A program made the position numbers and the translations under genes. Source: Oscillospiraceae bacterium (GTDB lineage: Bacteria; Bacillota; Clostridia; Oscillospirales; Oscillospiraceae). From it: a stretch of 42,836 nt of DNA. The notes under the pieces were generated by a model. It worked only from the letters and a program-made list of their open reading frames with translations, was not told the DNA's origin and did not search any database. This document shows positions 1-7,818 of the stretch, piece by piece (the first letter of the stretch is position 1; each line of letters opens with the position of its first letter). The DNA lies in contig DAOUQJ010000014.1 in the NCBI GenBank assembly GCA_030625685.1, positions 1 through 42,836 of the forward strand, read 5' to 3'.

Positions 1-227
1 CCATCAGTCAAGATGAATTTGATGCATATATCGATGATTATGAGTTATTTGTTAAAGAAATCAAGAATGAAATGGGTGATATTGACGCAACGTATGGATT
101 GTCAGGTATAGCTGCACCATGGAAAGATAGAAATGGTACAGTATTGTTAAAAGGTGGCGCAGAACAAATCGTAATGCCGTTAAAAGGACGTACGCTTAAA
201 ACACTTGGTTTAATCATTGAAAATTAG
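1..227 (+). CDS. C-terminal end of an unidentified protein, cut by the window edge
   Basis: An open frame runs from the first bases to a TAG at 225-227 and gives about 74 residues ending in GRTLKTLGLIIEN. It is rich in Asp and Glu in its first half and ends in a short beta-rich stretch. The next gene follows after about 10 bases with its own ribosome binding site, so the two are probably co-transcribed. A large protein ending immediately before a small immunity-like gene is the usual layout of polymorphic toxin loci, so this may be a toxin C-terminus. That is inference from context: I recognise no catalytic motif in the visible part. Confidence 0.6.
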   Translation, partial: ISQDEFDAYIDDYELFVKEIKNEMGDIDATYGLSGIAAPWKDRNGTVLLKGGAEQIVMPLKGRTLKTLGLIIEN

Positions 228-237
228 AGGTGAGACT

Positions 238-489
238 ATGAAAAGAGAAGAATTTGAACAGCATTTGAGTTCAGGAAGATTAGACTTAAAAACTGCAACT
301 ATTGAGGTTGGTGAACTCTCCAAATGGCCATATACCATTGGGATATATGAAAGAGATGGGTTGCATTATGTCTATGAGATAGGAGAAAGACAAAATTTTG
401 CTTTAAATAAGAAATTTGACAATGAAGAGGAAGCGTATGAGTATTTGTATAAACTCATTCTGTTTGAGCAAAAACTTGAAAATGAGTAA
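238..489 (+). CDS. small immunity-like protein (83 aa)
   Basis: The start at 238 is chosen because AGAGGTGAG lies just upstream; an upstream in-frame start at 217 would overlap the preceding stop codon. The product is small, acidic and without signal peptide or membrane segment. It has an alpha/beta pattern with the core WPYTIGIYERDGLHYVYEIG followed by an acidic helix (FDNEEEAYEYLYKLI). This layout, a short strand pair reading YVYE.GER and then an E-rich helix, resembles small Imm59-like immunity proteins of polymorphic toxin loci. The match is from memory of the family's look, not an alignment. It lies directly behind the end of a longer gene and before a strong terminator, as expected for the second gene of a toxin-immunity pair. 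Confidence 0.6.
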   Translation: MKREEFEQHLSSGRLDLKTATIEVGELSKWPYTIGIYERDGLHYVYEIGERQNFALNKKFDNEEEAYEYLYKLILFEQKLENE

Positions 490-534
490 TTGAACAATGA
501 ACAATCAATGTCGAAACAGTGAGTGATATTGATT

Positions 535-572
535 AAAAAAGCGCGATGCTATGATAGCATCGCGCTTTTTTT
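535..572 (+). terminator. intrinsic terminator after the immunity-like gene
   Basis: A 10-bp GC-rich stem (GCGCGATGCT paired with AGCATCGCGC, 541-550 and 556-565) with a 5-base loop is preceded by an A-run and followed by seven Ts. Confidence 0.9.
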
Positions 573-588
573 GTAACTTGAAACTTAG

Positions 589-822
589 ATAAATAAAGGA
601 TTTAATTCGGTGAACTCCTTGGGTCAAAACATAGGTGGCAAGTACAAAGACGGCAAGATAACAATTGCGCTAGACAGTGCAAACCCAGTGACAAATGTGC
701 TGACGCATGAGCTGACGCGTCACATCGAGAGCACAGGTCAATATGAGAAACTCGCTTAAATGGTGCAAGCGTAGATGGAAGATACATTTGGCAGAGTAAA
801 AGCAGAATACTGGCATCAGTAA
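589..822 (+). pseudogene. decayed zinc-metallopeptidase fragment of a polyvalent/toxin-type protein
   Basis: One reading frame from about 589 encodes a recognisable fragment: KYKDGKITIALDSANPV, then VTNVLTHELTRHIESTGQY, then an E/K-rich helix. This is how the HExxH peptidase domain of clostridial phage/ICE-type large polyvalent proteins usually reads (ANPV..VL.HELTHHIE). Here the second zinc His is displaced: HELTRH has an Arg where HELTH is expected. The frame is closed by TAA at 757-759, TAG at 772-774 and TAA at 820-822, and has no start codon with a ribosome binding site. Each stop is one C-to-T change from a Gln codon. I read it as a dead remnant; the family assignment is from motif memory. 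Confidence 0.55.
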
Positions 823-977
823 GAGGGAAGCGCTTTTTATAATGTAAGAGCAGATAGTTCCCGCGTTTGCAATATCATAAAGAGAAACGAAATGCCCAGA
901 CATCAAAAAAGAAAAAAAGACAGGCAGTTTGCTATGGCAAGCTGATTGTTTTTTTATATAAATGAAGAGGTGATTAT

Positions 978-2489
978 ATGAAAAATGATTTGCGTTATCC
1001 ACTTGGAGGACTTCCGATGCTAAGGAGAAAAAATTCCATTGCAGTAGAGCAGTCTTATCTCAATGGACAATTACCAGTCGCACAGAACAAAGTTGTGAAA
1101 AAGAAAAAGCAACCGAAAATTACGATGCTTTCCTATCATCCCGCGTTGGATGGTCCGCCTAGTTTTCAGACGAATGAGGAAAAAGCGAAACAAGAGGAAG
1201 CGAGGAAGGCGCGAAAAGCTGAAAGAGAACGTGAGCGAAGATTGCGTGAACAGCAACTTGAACAGGTGACGCAAAGCTCTCCGCATTTGAGTGGACCAGT
1301 AGGTTCACCAATGAGCCCAGAGGAGATGGAAGAAGAGCGAAGAGAGGCGGAAGAATATCTCGATAGCGTAACGGAAAGTTCTCCGCATTTGAATGGACCC
1401 GTAGGTTTGCCCATGAGCCCAGAGGAGCTAGAAAAGGAGCGAAGAAAGGCGGCAGAATATCTCGGACACGTAACGGATAATGCTCCCAGTTTGAATGGAC
1501 CCGTAGGTTTGCCCATGAGTCCAGAGGAGCTAAAAAAGGAGCGAAGAAAGGCGACAGAATATCTGGGACACGTGACGGATAGTGCTCCGAGTTTGAATGG
1601 ACCAGTTGGTTTGACAATGAGTCCAGAGGATTGGGCAAAGCAACAGAAAAGGATGAAGGCGGGGGCAAGTTCTGTAGGGCATCGCATTCTGGGAAGTATT
1701 CCTTCCGCATATGAAACAACAAAGCAAACAGTCAAAAACAACATAACAGATTTGCTTCGTGAAGAAGACGATCCATATAAAAAGGGATATAATAAACTCA
1801 GGGATAAGCTAATAGGTTTTATCAATATGGAAAGCCGATATGGGACGAAATTTGCCGAAGAACGCTACAAGACAACACTTGCTGATTTGACGGCTCAAGT
1901 AGAAATTGCACAGGCGCTACTGCATGAACACACCACGAATACACCAGTTGACCCCAATCTGTTCGGTCAAAAACATATGAAAATAGCAAATGAAAAGGCA
2001 ATTGAAGCGGTGGATGGGTTGGAAGGCGTTGATAGATGGCTGGCAAATACAGCAATGGAGTTATTGGCAGGTGCGCCATATCTGGGCGTCAGTTCGAAAG
2101 CGAAAATCCTTGGGGCAATACTGGGGTATGCATCTGGAGCAGGTGAGACGATGTATGATGCCAATGCTGCGGGATATACGCCAGAGCAGTCATTTAATCA
2201 AGGGGCAAGCATGGTTGTGTTTGATGCTGTGCTTGGAAAGTTGCCAATCAAACATTGGAGGAAACATTTTTCAAAAGGTCTAGGACAAAGCGCCTTGAAG
2301 GAAAAACTCATTAATATGGGATTTGATGTGACGGAAGAGATGCTCAAAGAAGTCATGGATTATGCAATTTACAAGTCGGAGAAAGACCCAGAATCAAAAA
2401 TTTCTCTTGAAGAGTTGATTTTTGATTCTTTGGGCAGTGCGACCATAGGTTATGCCCAAAACGCTATAAATTCTAACACGGCTGATTGA
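978..2489 (+). CDS. repeat-containing protein with polyvalent-protein-like C-terminal region (503 aa)
   Basis: The ATG at 978 follows GAGGTG at a good distance. Residues about 60-95 form a very charged helix (KAKQEEARKARKAERERERR). Residues 97-232 are four 34-residue repeats around NGPVGLPMSPEEL.KERRKA.EYLG. Residues 235-400 are helical with acidic and basic patches. The C-terminus has Gly/Ala-rich amphipathic segments (ILGAILGYASGAGETMYDA, SMVVFDAVLGKLPI), then a helical tail with MGFDVTEEMLKEVMDYA. No N-terminal signal peptide is visible. The last 150 residues resemble the middle region of clostridial large polyvalent or phage minor structural proteins, where an EE-rich helix follows a hydrophobic Gly/Ala stretch. 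No catalytic motif was found, so the function is unknown. The neighbouring decayed peptidase fragment belongs to the same kind of protein. Confidence 0.75.
   Translation: MKNDLRYPLGGLPMLRRKNSIAVEQSYLNGQLPVAQNKVVKKKKQPKITMLSYHPALDGPPSFQTNEEKAKQEEARKARKAERERERRLREQQLEQVTQSSPHLSGPVGSPMSPEEMEEERREAEEYLDSVTESSPHLNGPVGLPMSPEELEKERRKAAEYLGHVTDNAPSLNGPVGLPMSPEELKKERRKATEYLGHVTDSAPSLNGPVGLTMSPEDWAKQQKRMKAGASSVGHRILGSIPSAYETTKQTVKNNITDLLREEDDPYKKGYNKLRDKLIGFINMESRYGTKFAEERYKTTLADLTAQVEIAQALLHEHTTNTPVDPNLFGQKHMKIANEKAIEAVDGLEGVDRWLANTAMELLAGAPYLGVSSKAKILGAILGYASGAGETMYDANAAGYTPEQSFNQGASMVVFDAVLGKLPIKHWRKHFSKGLGQSALKEKLINMGFDVTEEMLKEVMDYAIYKSEKDPESKISLEELIFDSLGSATIGYAQNAINSNTAD
1266..1673 (+). repeat. 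four in-frame 102-bp tandem repeats
   Basis: Units begin at 1266, 1368, 1470 and 1572, exactly 102 bp apart, each coding 34 residues of the form VT.S.P.LNGPVG.PMSPEE..KERR.A.EYL. Units 2 and 3 are nearly identical at the DNA level. Unit 4 is diverged in its second half (EDWAKQQKRMK). The identity suggests recent expansion by slippage or recombination. Confidence 0.9.
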
Positions 2490-2817
2490 GTGCTCAAAAC
2501 AAGCAAAGATTTTTTTATGGATATAAACAGAATATGAAGACAAAGGATAGAGCAAAATAAAACTACATAGCTACACAAATGAAAGTTTTGACAAAGCAAG
2601 TGAGAATCAGATGGACGGAAGCGGTAGAAGATCATTAGCCTTGGAATAATATTTGAATACTGAGGATAAATCTTTAGAGCAACTTTTTTGAAAGCCATGC
2701 TGGAACAAAATGATTAAGAAATTGATGAGGTATGATTACTTTTGCATATTGATTTAGTTTATTAGGAACAGCACAGTTTCGCTTACTTTTATTTGATGGA
2801 AGAAAAATATTTTTTAG
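2490..2817. other. intergenic stretch without a recognisable gene
   Basis: No open frame here has a ribosome binding site or a recognisable product, and no strong hairpin was seen. Composition is AT-rich. It may contain further remnants of the accessory patch. Confidence 0.5.
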
Positions 2818-2858
2818 TGTAACTTAGTTACAGAACGGGAAAAGCGTGCATGCTATAC
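2818..2858 (+). promoter_or_regulatory. promoter with palindromic operator for the DUF6132 gene
   Basis: The perfect inverted repeat TGTAACTTAGTTACA (2818-2832) overlaps a weak -35 region. An extended -10, TGCTATACT, lies at 2850-2858, about 40 bases ahead of the start codon. The spacing suits a regulator bound at or next to the -35. Palindromes of the form TGT-N9-ACA suit CRP/FNR-like or MarR-like dimers; which one is not decidable here. Confidence 0.5.
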
Positions 2859-2900
2859 TTTAGGCAAGAACAAAAGGATTTTATATAGGAGGGTTTCGTG

Positions 2901-3068
2901 ATGATTGCATTGAAATTTATCAGTTTTGCATTGATTGGCGGAGGTTTGGGTTACCTGTTTTATAAAAAGGTGGGCTGTGCAACGGGCACCTGTCCCATCA
3001 CCTCCAATCCATATATTTCAACCGGTTATGGTGTGGTTTTGGGGCTAATTTTAGCCGGTGGTCTATAA
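2901..3068 (+). CDS. DUF6132-type small membrane protein (55 aa)
   Basis: This short gene begins at ATG 2901 behind AGGAGGG. The product has an N-terminal membrane helix (about residues 3-20), the motif GCATGTCPITSNPY at residues 26-38, and a second membrane helix rich in Gly and Leu. The C-x-TGxCPITSNP signature is the hallmark of the small DUF6132 family of unknown function, whose two conserved cysteines are probably redox- or metal-active near the membrane. The gene is monocistronic, with its own promoter, a palindromic operator and two terminators behind it. Full length for the family. Confidence 0.85.
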   Translation: MIALKFISFALIGGGLGYLFYKKVGCATGTCPITSNPYISTGYGVVLGLILAGGL

Positions 3069-3087
3069 CTCCTATCAAAGAAATGCA

Positions 3088-3122
3088 AAGCCGACGGTTC
3101 AGATTCATGACCGTCGGCTTTG
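3088..3122 (+). terminator. terminator after the DUF6132 gene
   Basis: Stem AGCCGACGGT / ACCGTCGGCT with an 11-base loop, A-run before and short T-run after. Confidence 0.8.
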
Positions 3123-3136
3123 TATATCTGAATAAG

Positions 3137-3175
3137 AACAAGAGCCAGAGGGTTAAATCCTCTGGCTCTTGTTTT
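3137..3175 (+). terminator. second, tandem terminator-like hairpin
   Basis: Stem AACAAGAGCCAGAGG pairs with CCTCTGGCTCTTGTT across a 7-base loop and is followed by TTTATT. It lies 15 bases after the first terminator and makes a double stop before the convergent lipoprotein gene. Confidence 0.75.
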
Positions 3176-3310
3176 ATTCTCAGCATGTTTGAGAGTGAAT
3201 AGGGGTTTCTTTGAGTGTAAAAGAAAGCTGAGATTTCACTTACATCGATACTGAAAGCTTTACACAATTTGTTGGGTTGATTTGAGAATTCAAAATGAAT
3301 CTACCGAAAA

Positions 3311-3592
3311 TTATTCAGCATTCTCCGCGTTATTCGGATTCAAATCTGTTGCGTCAGCTATGTCTTCCATGGTGTTTTCTACAGTGTCACCGATGTCTTC
3401 TGGTGCTTCAGTATCAGGACCATCAGTTAGGTCTGGTTCTTCCATATTTTCGGCTGGGTTTTGATCGTTGTCATCAGTTTGTACAGTTTGTTGTTCATCT
3501 ACTTCTGGCTCTGCTGGAGTAGTGCAAGAAACTAGTGCGAAGGATGTCATGAGAAGCACACTAAGTAGAAGGATGGATAGTTTTTTTGTCAT
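3311..3592 (-). CDS. small acidic lipoprotein (93 aa)
   Basis: The start at 3592 is set by AGAGGT upstream and by the signal peptide that begins there (MTKKLSILLLSVLLMTSFAL), followed by the lipobox LVSC. The longer open frame upstream of it is hydrophobic and lacks a ribosome binding site. The mature part, about 70 residues, is almost entirely Asp, Glu, Pro, Asn and Thr with no evident fold, so it is probably a disordered, exported and lipid-anchored tail. No family recognised. It is a single gene, convergent with the DUF6132 gene. Confidence 0.75.
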   Translation of the reverse strand: MTKKLSILLLSVLLMTSFALVSCTTPAEPEVDEQQTVQTDDNDQNPAENMEEPDLTDGPDTEAPEDIGDTVENTMEDIADATDLNPNNAENAE

Positions 3593-3950
3593 GGTTGTAA
3601 CCTCTTTCAATTGTTTTAGCTCACTGGCTGACCATAATTTACCATAAAATATAGAAAAAGTAAATATATTGAAAGCGAAATATTGAAAAAATTCAGAAAA
3701 AATTTTTCGCGTAAGCATTCAAAAAAATGTAGCTTTTGCTTATTTGTATTGTTTTTTGAGTAGAAAAGTTAGAAAAATAGAGAAAAAGTGAAAAAGATGG
3801 CGAGCTTTTTGTGTGAATGTACTTGGTATAAGTTGAGAGGTCTTACGCATAAAATAGAAGCCTTATTTGGTGGCTGATTGAAAAAGTCACGCAAAAAAAT
3901 GGGAGAGATGGAAGCGTTCTTTGGATATGCGCCATTTCTTTGTTGCGCCC
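3593..3950. other. AT-rich intergenic stretch
   Basis: It contains the upstream region of the lipoprotein gene and the 3' side of the acetyltransferase gene. The open frame crossing it on the minus strand (3769-4104) overlaps the acetyltransferase in another frame and has no ribosome binding site. No clear promoter or terminator was identified. Confidence 0.4.
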
Positions 3951-4469
3951 TCAGCTTTGTGAATTGGCATGGGTGAGGGATTCTGACGCGAGCGTTTGCA
4001 ACGTATTTCCCGTAATGCGATAAGTTGTCCACTCGTCCATAGCTTGGGCGCCCAAGGAGAGATAGAAATCGATGCTCGGTTTGTTCCAATCTAGGCACCA
4101 CCATTCGAGTCGTCCGCAGTTTCGCTCTATAGCAATTTGCGCTAGTTTTGATAAGAGCAATTTGCCATAACCTTTTCCTCTGTATTGTGGCAACACAAAC
4201 AAATCTTCCAAGTATAAGCCAGCACGTCCAAGAAACGTGGAAAAGTTGTGAAAGAAAAGAGCAAACCCCACTTCTTTTTCATCTTCCATGAGAAAAATGA
4301 CTTCTGCTTTTTCTTTGTCAAAGATCCATTCTTTTAGGTTGTCTTCTGTTGCCACCACTTCATGCAATAAGTTTTCATACTGGGCGAGTTCTTTGATGAA
4401 ATGCAAGATGAGTGGCGTGTCGGGTTTTGTGGCGTATCGAAATGTGATGGTGTTTGTATGTTGGTTCAT
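3951..4469 (-). CDS. GNAT acetyltransferase, spermidine/diamine N-acetyltransferase-like
   Basis: Transfers an acetyl group from acetyl-CoA to an amine, by family probably a polyamine or small diamine. The start at 4469 (MNQHTNTITFRYA) follows AAAGGGA; the upstream extension of the frame has no ribosome binding site. The product is 172 residues, the normal length of SSAT-like proteins. Motifs visible are YLEDLFVLPQYRGKGYGKLL (acetyl-CoA binding, about residues 88-107) and EWWCLDWNKPSIDFYLSLGA near the C-terminus, both typical of the SSAT1-type branch of the GNAT superfamily. It has no operon partner in the same direction close by. The exact substrate cannot be decided from sequence. Confidence 0.85.
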   Translation of the reverse strand: MNQHTNTITFRYATKPDTPLILHFIKELAQYENLLHEVVATEDNLKEWIFDKEKAEVIFLMEDEKEVGFALFFHNFSTFLGRAGLYLEDLFVLPQYRGKGYGKLLLSKLAQIAIERNCGRLEWWCLDWNKPSIDFYLSLGAQAMDEWTTYRITGNTLQTLASESLTHANSQS

Positions 4470-4597
4470 GTTTTGTCCCTTTCTATACAGAATGTGTGAA
4501 TGAGATGTTGAAATTCTGGTGACAGGATTGTTAACCAAAGGTGAAAGCGCGTGATGGGTGAGAGCATTTTTTGGTTAATCTGTGCGATAAAACATAA

Positions 4598-4633
4598 TTG
4601 GACTTGCCATCGAGCAAGCGAAGGCAAGTCCAA
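4598..4633 (-). terminator. probable terminator of the PH-domain gene
   Basis: Stem TTGGACTTGCC / GGCAAGTCCAA with a 14-base loop. On the minus strand it is followed by AATTATGTTTTA, a moderate T-rich tail. Confidence 0.55.
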
Positions 4634-4689
4634 ACAATGTTAAGTAAGATTAAAGCGCAAATGAAAAAGCTATGGGAGCTCCCTGCTTC

Positions 4690-5142
4690 TTATTTGTTGA
4701 GTCTTTCGTGGTTTTCGTAAGCGATTTCTTGCAGTTGTTTATACAAAGGCTGAATGTCGTATTTTTTAGGGAATTCAAATTTCTTTTCACTCACAGCAAC
4801 GCCACTGGATGCTTTCATGAAAGGAGAAGCGATATAGTAGACATTGATTTCACTGTCGTCCAGTCCGAAACCAGAAGTTTCTGCAGAGATGTGAATGAGT
4901 GTGCTTAGATTGATGGAATCCACACGCATTTTTTTGCCAGTTGCCCCTTGTTTATCAAAGTCGAGAATACGTTTGTCTGTAAAAATGACCACATCGCGAA
5001 CAAGCTGAAAACCCAATTCGATGGTTTCACCATCCATAAGATATGCACCATATTCGTTTGTCAAATCTTCTACGGAAACTTCACTCATGTTTCCTAAAAC
5101 TCCTTGCATCATTGCGCCGCCAAGTTTACCCATTAAACCCAT
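4690..5142 (-). CDS. bacterial PH-domain protein (bPH_1 type)
   Basis: About 150 residues, the size of single-domain bacterial pleckstrin-homology-like proteins. The signature is the run ELGFQLVRDVVIFTDKRIL, then DFDKQGATGKKMRVDSI, then ISAETSGFGLDDSEINVYY, which matches the bPH_1 pattern (RD..vFT.kRil..DkQG.tGkK, ETaG..D.DaE). There is no signal peptide; the N-terminus is Met/Gly-rich. Two start codons are possible: the ATG at 5148 sits 2 bases from the GGGAG, while the ATG at 5142 sits 8 bases away and is preferred. The cellular role of the family is unknown. Single gene. Confidence 0.85.
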   Translation of the reverse strand: MGLMGKLGGAMMQGVLGNMSEVSVEDLTNEYGAYLMDGETIELGFQLVRDVVIFTDKRILDFDKQGATGKKMRVDSINLSTLIHISAETSGFGLDDSEINVYYIASPFMKASSGVAVSEKKFEFPKKYDIQPLYKQLQEIAYENHERLNK

Positions 5143-5442
5143 CGTCATAACTCCCTTTCTAGTTTACAATCAGATATACACTTAATACAAAATACCACAA
5201 AATATGACAAATGTAAACTTGCAATTAAGAGCGACAACACCAATTTTGAAAGAGAAAAATGAAGGAAAACCGGTATGAAACGTGTGGTGTATTATAATCA
5301 TGCCAAGCCGAATGAGAAGGAGACTTATAAAAAGTCAAAAAGTTGTAAGAAAAAAGTTTGGTTTTCGCTATTGAATTATGTAAACACATTGCGTAGGATG
5401 ATAGTTATAGAAGTCGCTTGGCTTTAAGGGAGGGCGCAACAT
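5143..5442. other. upstream region of the two-component system
   Basis: A -10-like TATAAT lies at 5293-5298 without a convincing -35, leaving a leader of about 140 bases before the response regulator gene. No stable hairpin or coding frame was seen. Confidence 0.4.
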
Positions 5443-6135
5443 ATGAAAATTTTGGTCGCAGACGATGACAAAGATATTCGTCAAATCATCAAAGTGTATT
5501 TGACTGGGGAAAACTATGAAATCATAGAAGCTGAAGATGGCAAGCAGGCGCTAGCGTTCATGAGTGATGACATTTCTCTTGTCATACTGGATATTATGAT
5601 GCCAGAAATGGATGGTATGGAGGTGTGCAGTAAAATTCGAGAACACTATCAAATGCCTATTTTGTTTTTGACGGCCAAGTCAGAGGATATGGATAAAATA
5701 TCAGGGCTGACCGTTGGCGCAGACGACTATATCACAAAGCCGTTTAATCCCATGGAACTCGTGGCAAGGGTAAAATCAAATCTGCGCAGATATACCCAAT
5801 ATGAAAAAGCAGTGACAAATAGCACCGAGTCAAATGCAAAAATCGACTTGGGCGCCGTGACCATTGATGTAAATGCCCATACGGTGACCAAAGAAGGTGC
5901 ATTGGTGGCCCTCACCAAAACAGAATTTGGAATTTTAGAGCTTTTTGCCACACACAGGGGTAGAGTGTTCAGTTTGGAACAAATCTATGAGAATGTATGG
6001 GGCGAAGACAGCATTTTAAATGCAGAAAATACAGTGTCTGTGCACATCAAACGCCTGCGTGAAAAAATTGAAGATAACATAAAAAAACCACAGATAGTCA
6101 AAACAGTGTGGGGGGTTGGGTATCGTGTGGATTAA
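5443..6135 (+). CDS. OmpR/PhoB-family response regulator
   Basis: DNA-binding response regulator of a two-component system. GGGAGGG precedes the ATG. The receiver domain covers residues 1-115: the acidic triplet D7-D9, the phospho-accepting Asp at D50 in LVILDIMMPEMDG, T77 and K99 in the DDYITKPF segment. The winged-helix effector domain covers residues about 130-230 and ends in VKTVWGVGYRVD, the conserved end of OmpR/PhoB regulators. Length 230 residues, standard. The kinase gene overlaps its last codons, so the pair is translationally coupled. It resembles the VanR-type branch, but the target genes and stimulus are not evident here. Confidence 0.95.
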   Translation: MKILVADDDKDIRQIIKVYLTGENYEIIEAEDGKQALAFMSDDISLVILDIMMPEMDGMEVCSKIREHYQMPILFLTAKSEDMDKISGLTVGADDYITKPFNPMELVARVKSNLRRYTQYEKAVTNSTESNAKIDLGAVTIDVNAHTVTKEGALVALTKTEFGILELFATHRGRVFSLEQIYENVWGEDSILNAENTVSVHIKRLREKIEDNIKKPQIVKTVWGVGYRVD

Positions 6136-7558
6136 ACGCTTGTCAAGAAAACTATATATTCATGTGCTTCTATGTGTGGTGCTTGCAGGTGCACTTAGTT
6201 TGGGTTTTTGGTATACATCAAGTTCTGTCTTAGAGTATATTGCAATTCGGCAGTATGAAACAAATGAACGGGAGAACAAACTGTATTATGATACGCTTGT
6301 GGAGGAGCTCAAAGCTGAAATTGCCGAAAAGAATCTGACATTTTGGGATATTGAAGAGGAAGATTATGATATTGAAAGTGAACTCATTGAAGAATACAGA
6401 GAGGAATTTCTGCGAAATCCCTTCACACAAGATGATAAAGATGAGGGATTAGCCATAGAGGGAAAGGCGTTTGAAGTCTATTTTGTCAGTGCCACAGGGA
6501 GTATGTTTTACCCAGATGAAGACATTAACTTATTGAAAGATTGGTATTTTGAAAGTATGTACATCTATCCTGTGGAGTTTGCAGACGGGGCAGGGTTTGT
6601 CATCATCAATCCACAAATCAATAAACTCATTTCCGATATTTATGAGGGAACTACGGTCATCGTTTCTATCTTACTCTTCATTTTAATTACACTTTGGACC
6701 ATTCGTAAACAGTTTAAGTACATTGAAGAGATTGACAGGGAAGTGTTGGCACTCTCACAGGGGAATTTAGATCACCGCATTGCGGTCAAAGGCAACAACG
6801 AACTCACGCATTTGGCAACCACCATCAATGAAATGAGTGCGTCGCTACAAGAAATGATGCGAAAGGAAACACAAATCGAGCGCAAACAAAGAACCCTTAT
6901 CACAAACATCTCACACGATTTGCGCACACCGCTCACGTCGACCATTGGCTACCTCAATATGCTCACGGATAAAAAATATAAAGACGAAACAGAAGCGCAG
7001 GAGTTTTTGGAGAAAGCCAAGCAAAAAAGTTTGCAGTTGCAGGGGCTACTCAATGACTTATTATCCTATGCGAAACTAACGAACAGCGACGTGCCGTATC
7101 ATCCCATCAACATTGACCTTTATACCTTTGTGCTGCAATATATAGAAACACAGGAATTGGATGTGAATGTGTACACCCACACAAAAGAAACGTTTGTGAA
7201 AGTAGACACCGATTGGCTCTATCGCATTATGGACAATCTCTTTGACAACATTAGAAAACATGCCACAGAGGGGACAGCCATTTCGCTATTGCTGCATCGA
7301 GAAGCGGACAAAATCATTTTTCGTCTGCAAAACGAGGTGGCAGAAGACCTCACGGGCAAAACAGAGTTTCTCTTTGATAGGATGTATGTGTCCAATGAAG
7401 CGCGCACAGACACTTCGTCAGGCTTGGGTCTTGCCATTGTTGCCGAGAGCATGGAAAAAATGGGTGGAAGTGCAACTGCAACATTTGATGAAGGCATTTT
7501 TCAAATTGTGCTCACCTTTGAAAGTGGCAAGGATGCTGTGAAAGAAAAAGATCAATAA
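6125..7558 (+). CDS. sensor histidine kinase with HAMP domain
   Basis: Partner kinase of the preceding response regulator. GTG at 6125 is preferred because GGGGG lies 9 bases upstream; a TTG at 6116 touches that site. Domains: membrane helix at residues 10-33; an acidic extracytoplasmic sensor region of about 140 residues rich in Glu and Tyr; second membrane helix near 175-195; HAMP (YIEEIDREVLALSQGNLDHR); HisKA with the H-box ITNISHDLRTPLTSTIGYL; HATPase_c with N-box MDNLFDNIRKHA and G-box SSGLGLAIVAESMEKMGG. All catalytic boxes are intact. The D/F-box region is short, as in VanS-like kinases. The ligand is unknown; the very acidic sensor could bind cations or cationic peptides, which is only inference. 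Confidence 0.93.
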   Translation: MWIKRLSRKLYIHVLLCVVLAGALSLGFWYTSSSVLEYIAIRQYETNERENKLYYDTLVEELKAEIAEKNLTFWDIEEEDYDIESELIEEYREEFLRNPFTQDDKDEGLAIEGKAFEVYFVSATGSMFYPDEDINLLKDWYFESMYIYPVEFADGAGFVIINPQINKLISDIYEGTTVIVSILLFILITLWTIRKQFKYIEEIDREVLALSQGNLDHRIAVKGNNELTHLATTINEMSASLQEMMRKETQIERKQRTLITNISHDLRTPLTSTIGYLNMLTDKKYKDETEAQEFLEKAKQKSLQLQGLLNDLLSYAKLTNSDVPYHPINIDLYTFVLQYIETQELDVNVYTHTKETFVKVDTDWLYRIMDNLFDNIRKHATEGTAISLLLHREADKIIFRLQNEVAEDLTGKTEFLFDRMYVSNEARTDTSSGLGLAIVAESMEKMGGSATATFDEGIFQIVLTFESGKDAVKEKDQ

Positions 7559-7603
7559 GAAACGCTACCTAGAACGGGTATATACATTGTATATGAAACA
7601 AAT

Positions 7604-7645
7604 AAAAGATCCCCCCAACTGATACCAGTTGGGGGGATCTTTTTG
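7604..7645 (+). terminator. strong terminator of the two-component operon
   Basis: Stem AAGATCCCCCCAACT / AGTTGGGGGGATCTT (7606-7620 and 7627-7641) with a 6-base loop, then a T-run. Confidence 0.95.
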
Positions 7646-7818
7646 GAGGAAAGGTGTGAGAAAGGGTATAGTATATGGAAAATGGTCATTTGGCTTTCTT
7701 TGCAACATAGAAATTGAAAGCTCTGTGATAATATTGGTGATAGATGAAAACGAATAAAAAGAGTGAAGAAAGTTGCAAAAATCACTAAAATATATGACCA
7801 TGTTTCGGATAAAGTAGA

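Noticed and set aside
1266-1673. Regular 102-bp repeats as a CRISPR array
   Set aside because: Units are contiguous, in frame and coding, with no unique spacers.
1159-1825. Long minus-strand open frames opposite the repeat protein
   Set aside because: They are antisense shadows of the repeat gene; no ribosome binding site and low-complexity products.
3769-4104. Minus-strand frame of 111 codons
   Set aside because: Overlaps the SSAT-like acetyltransferase in another frame, without a ribosome binding site.
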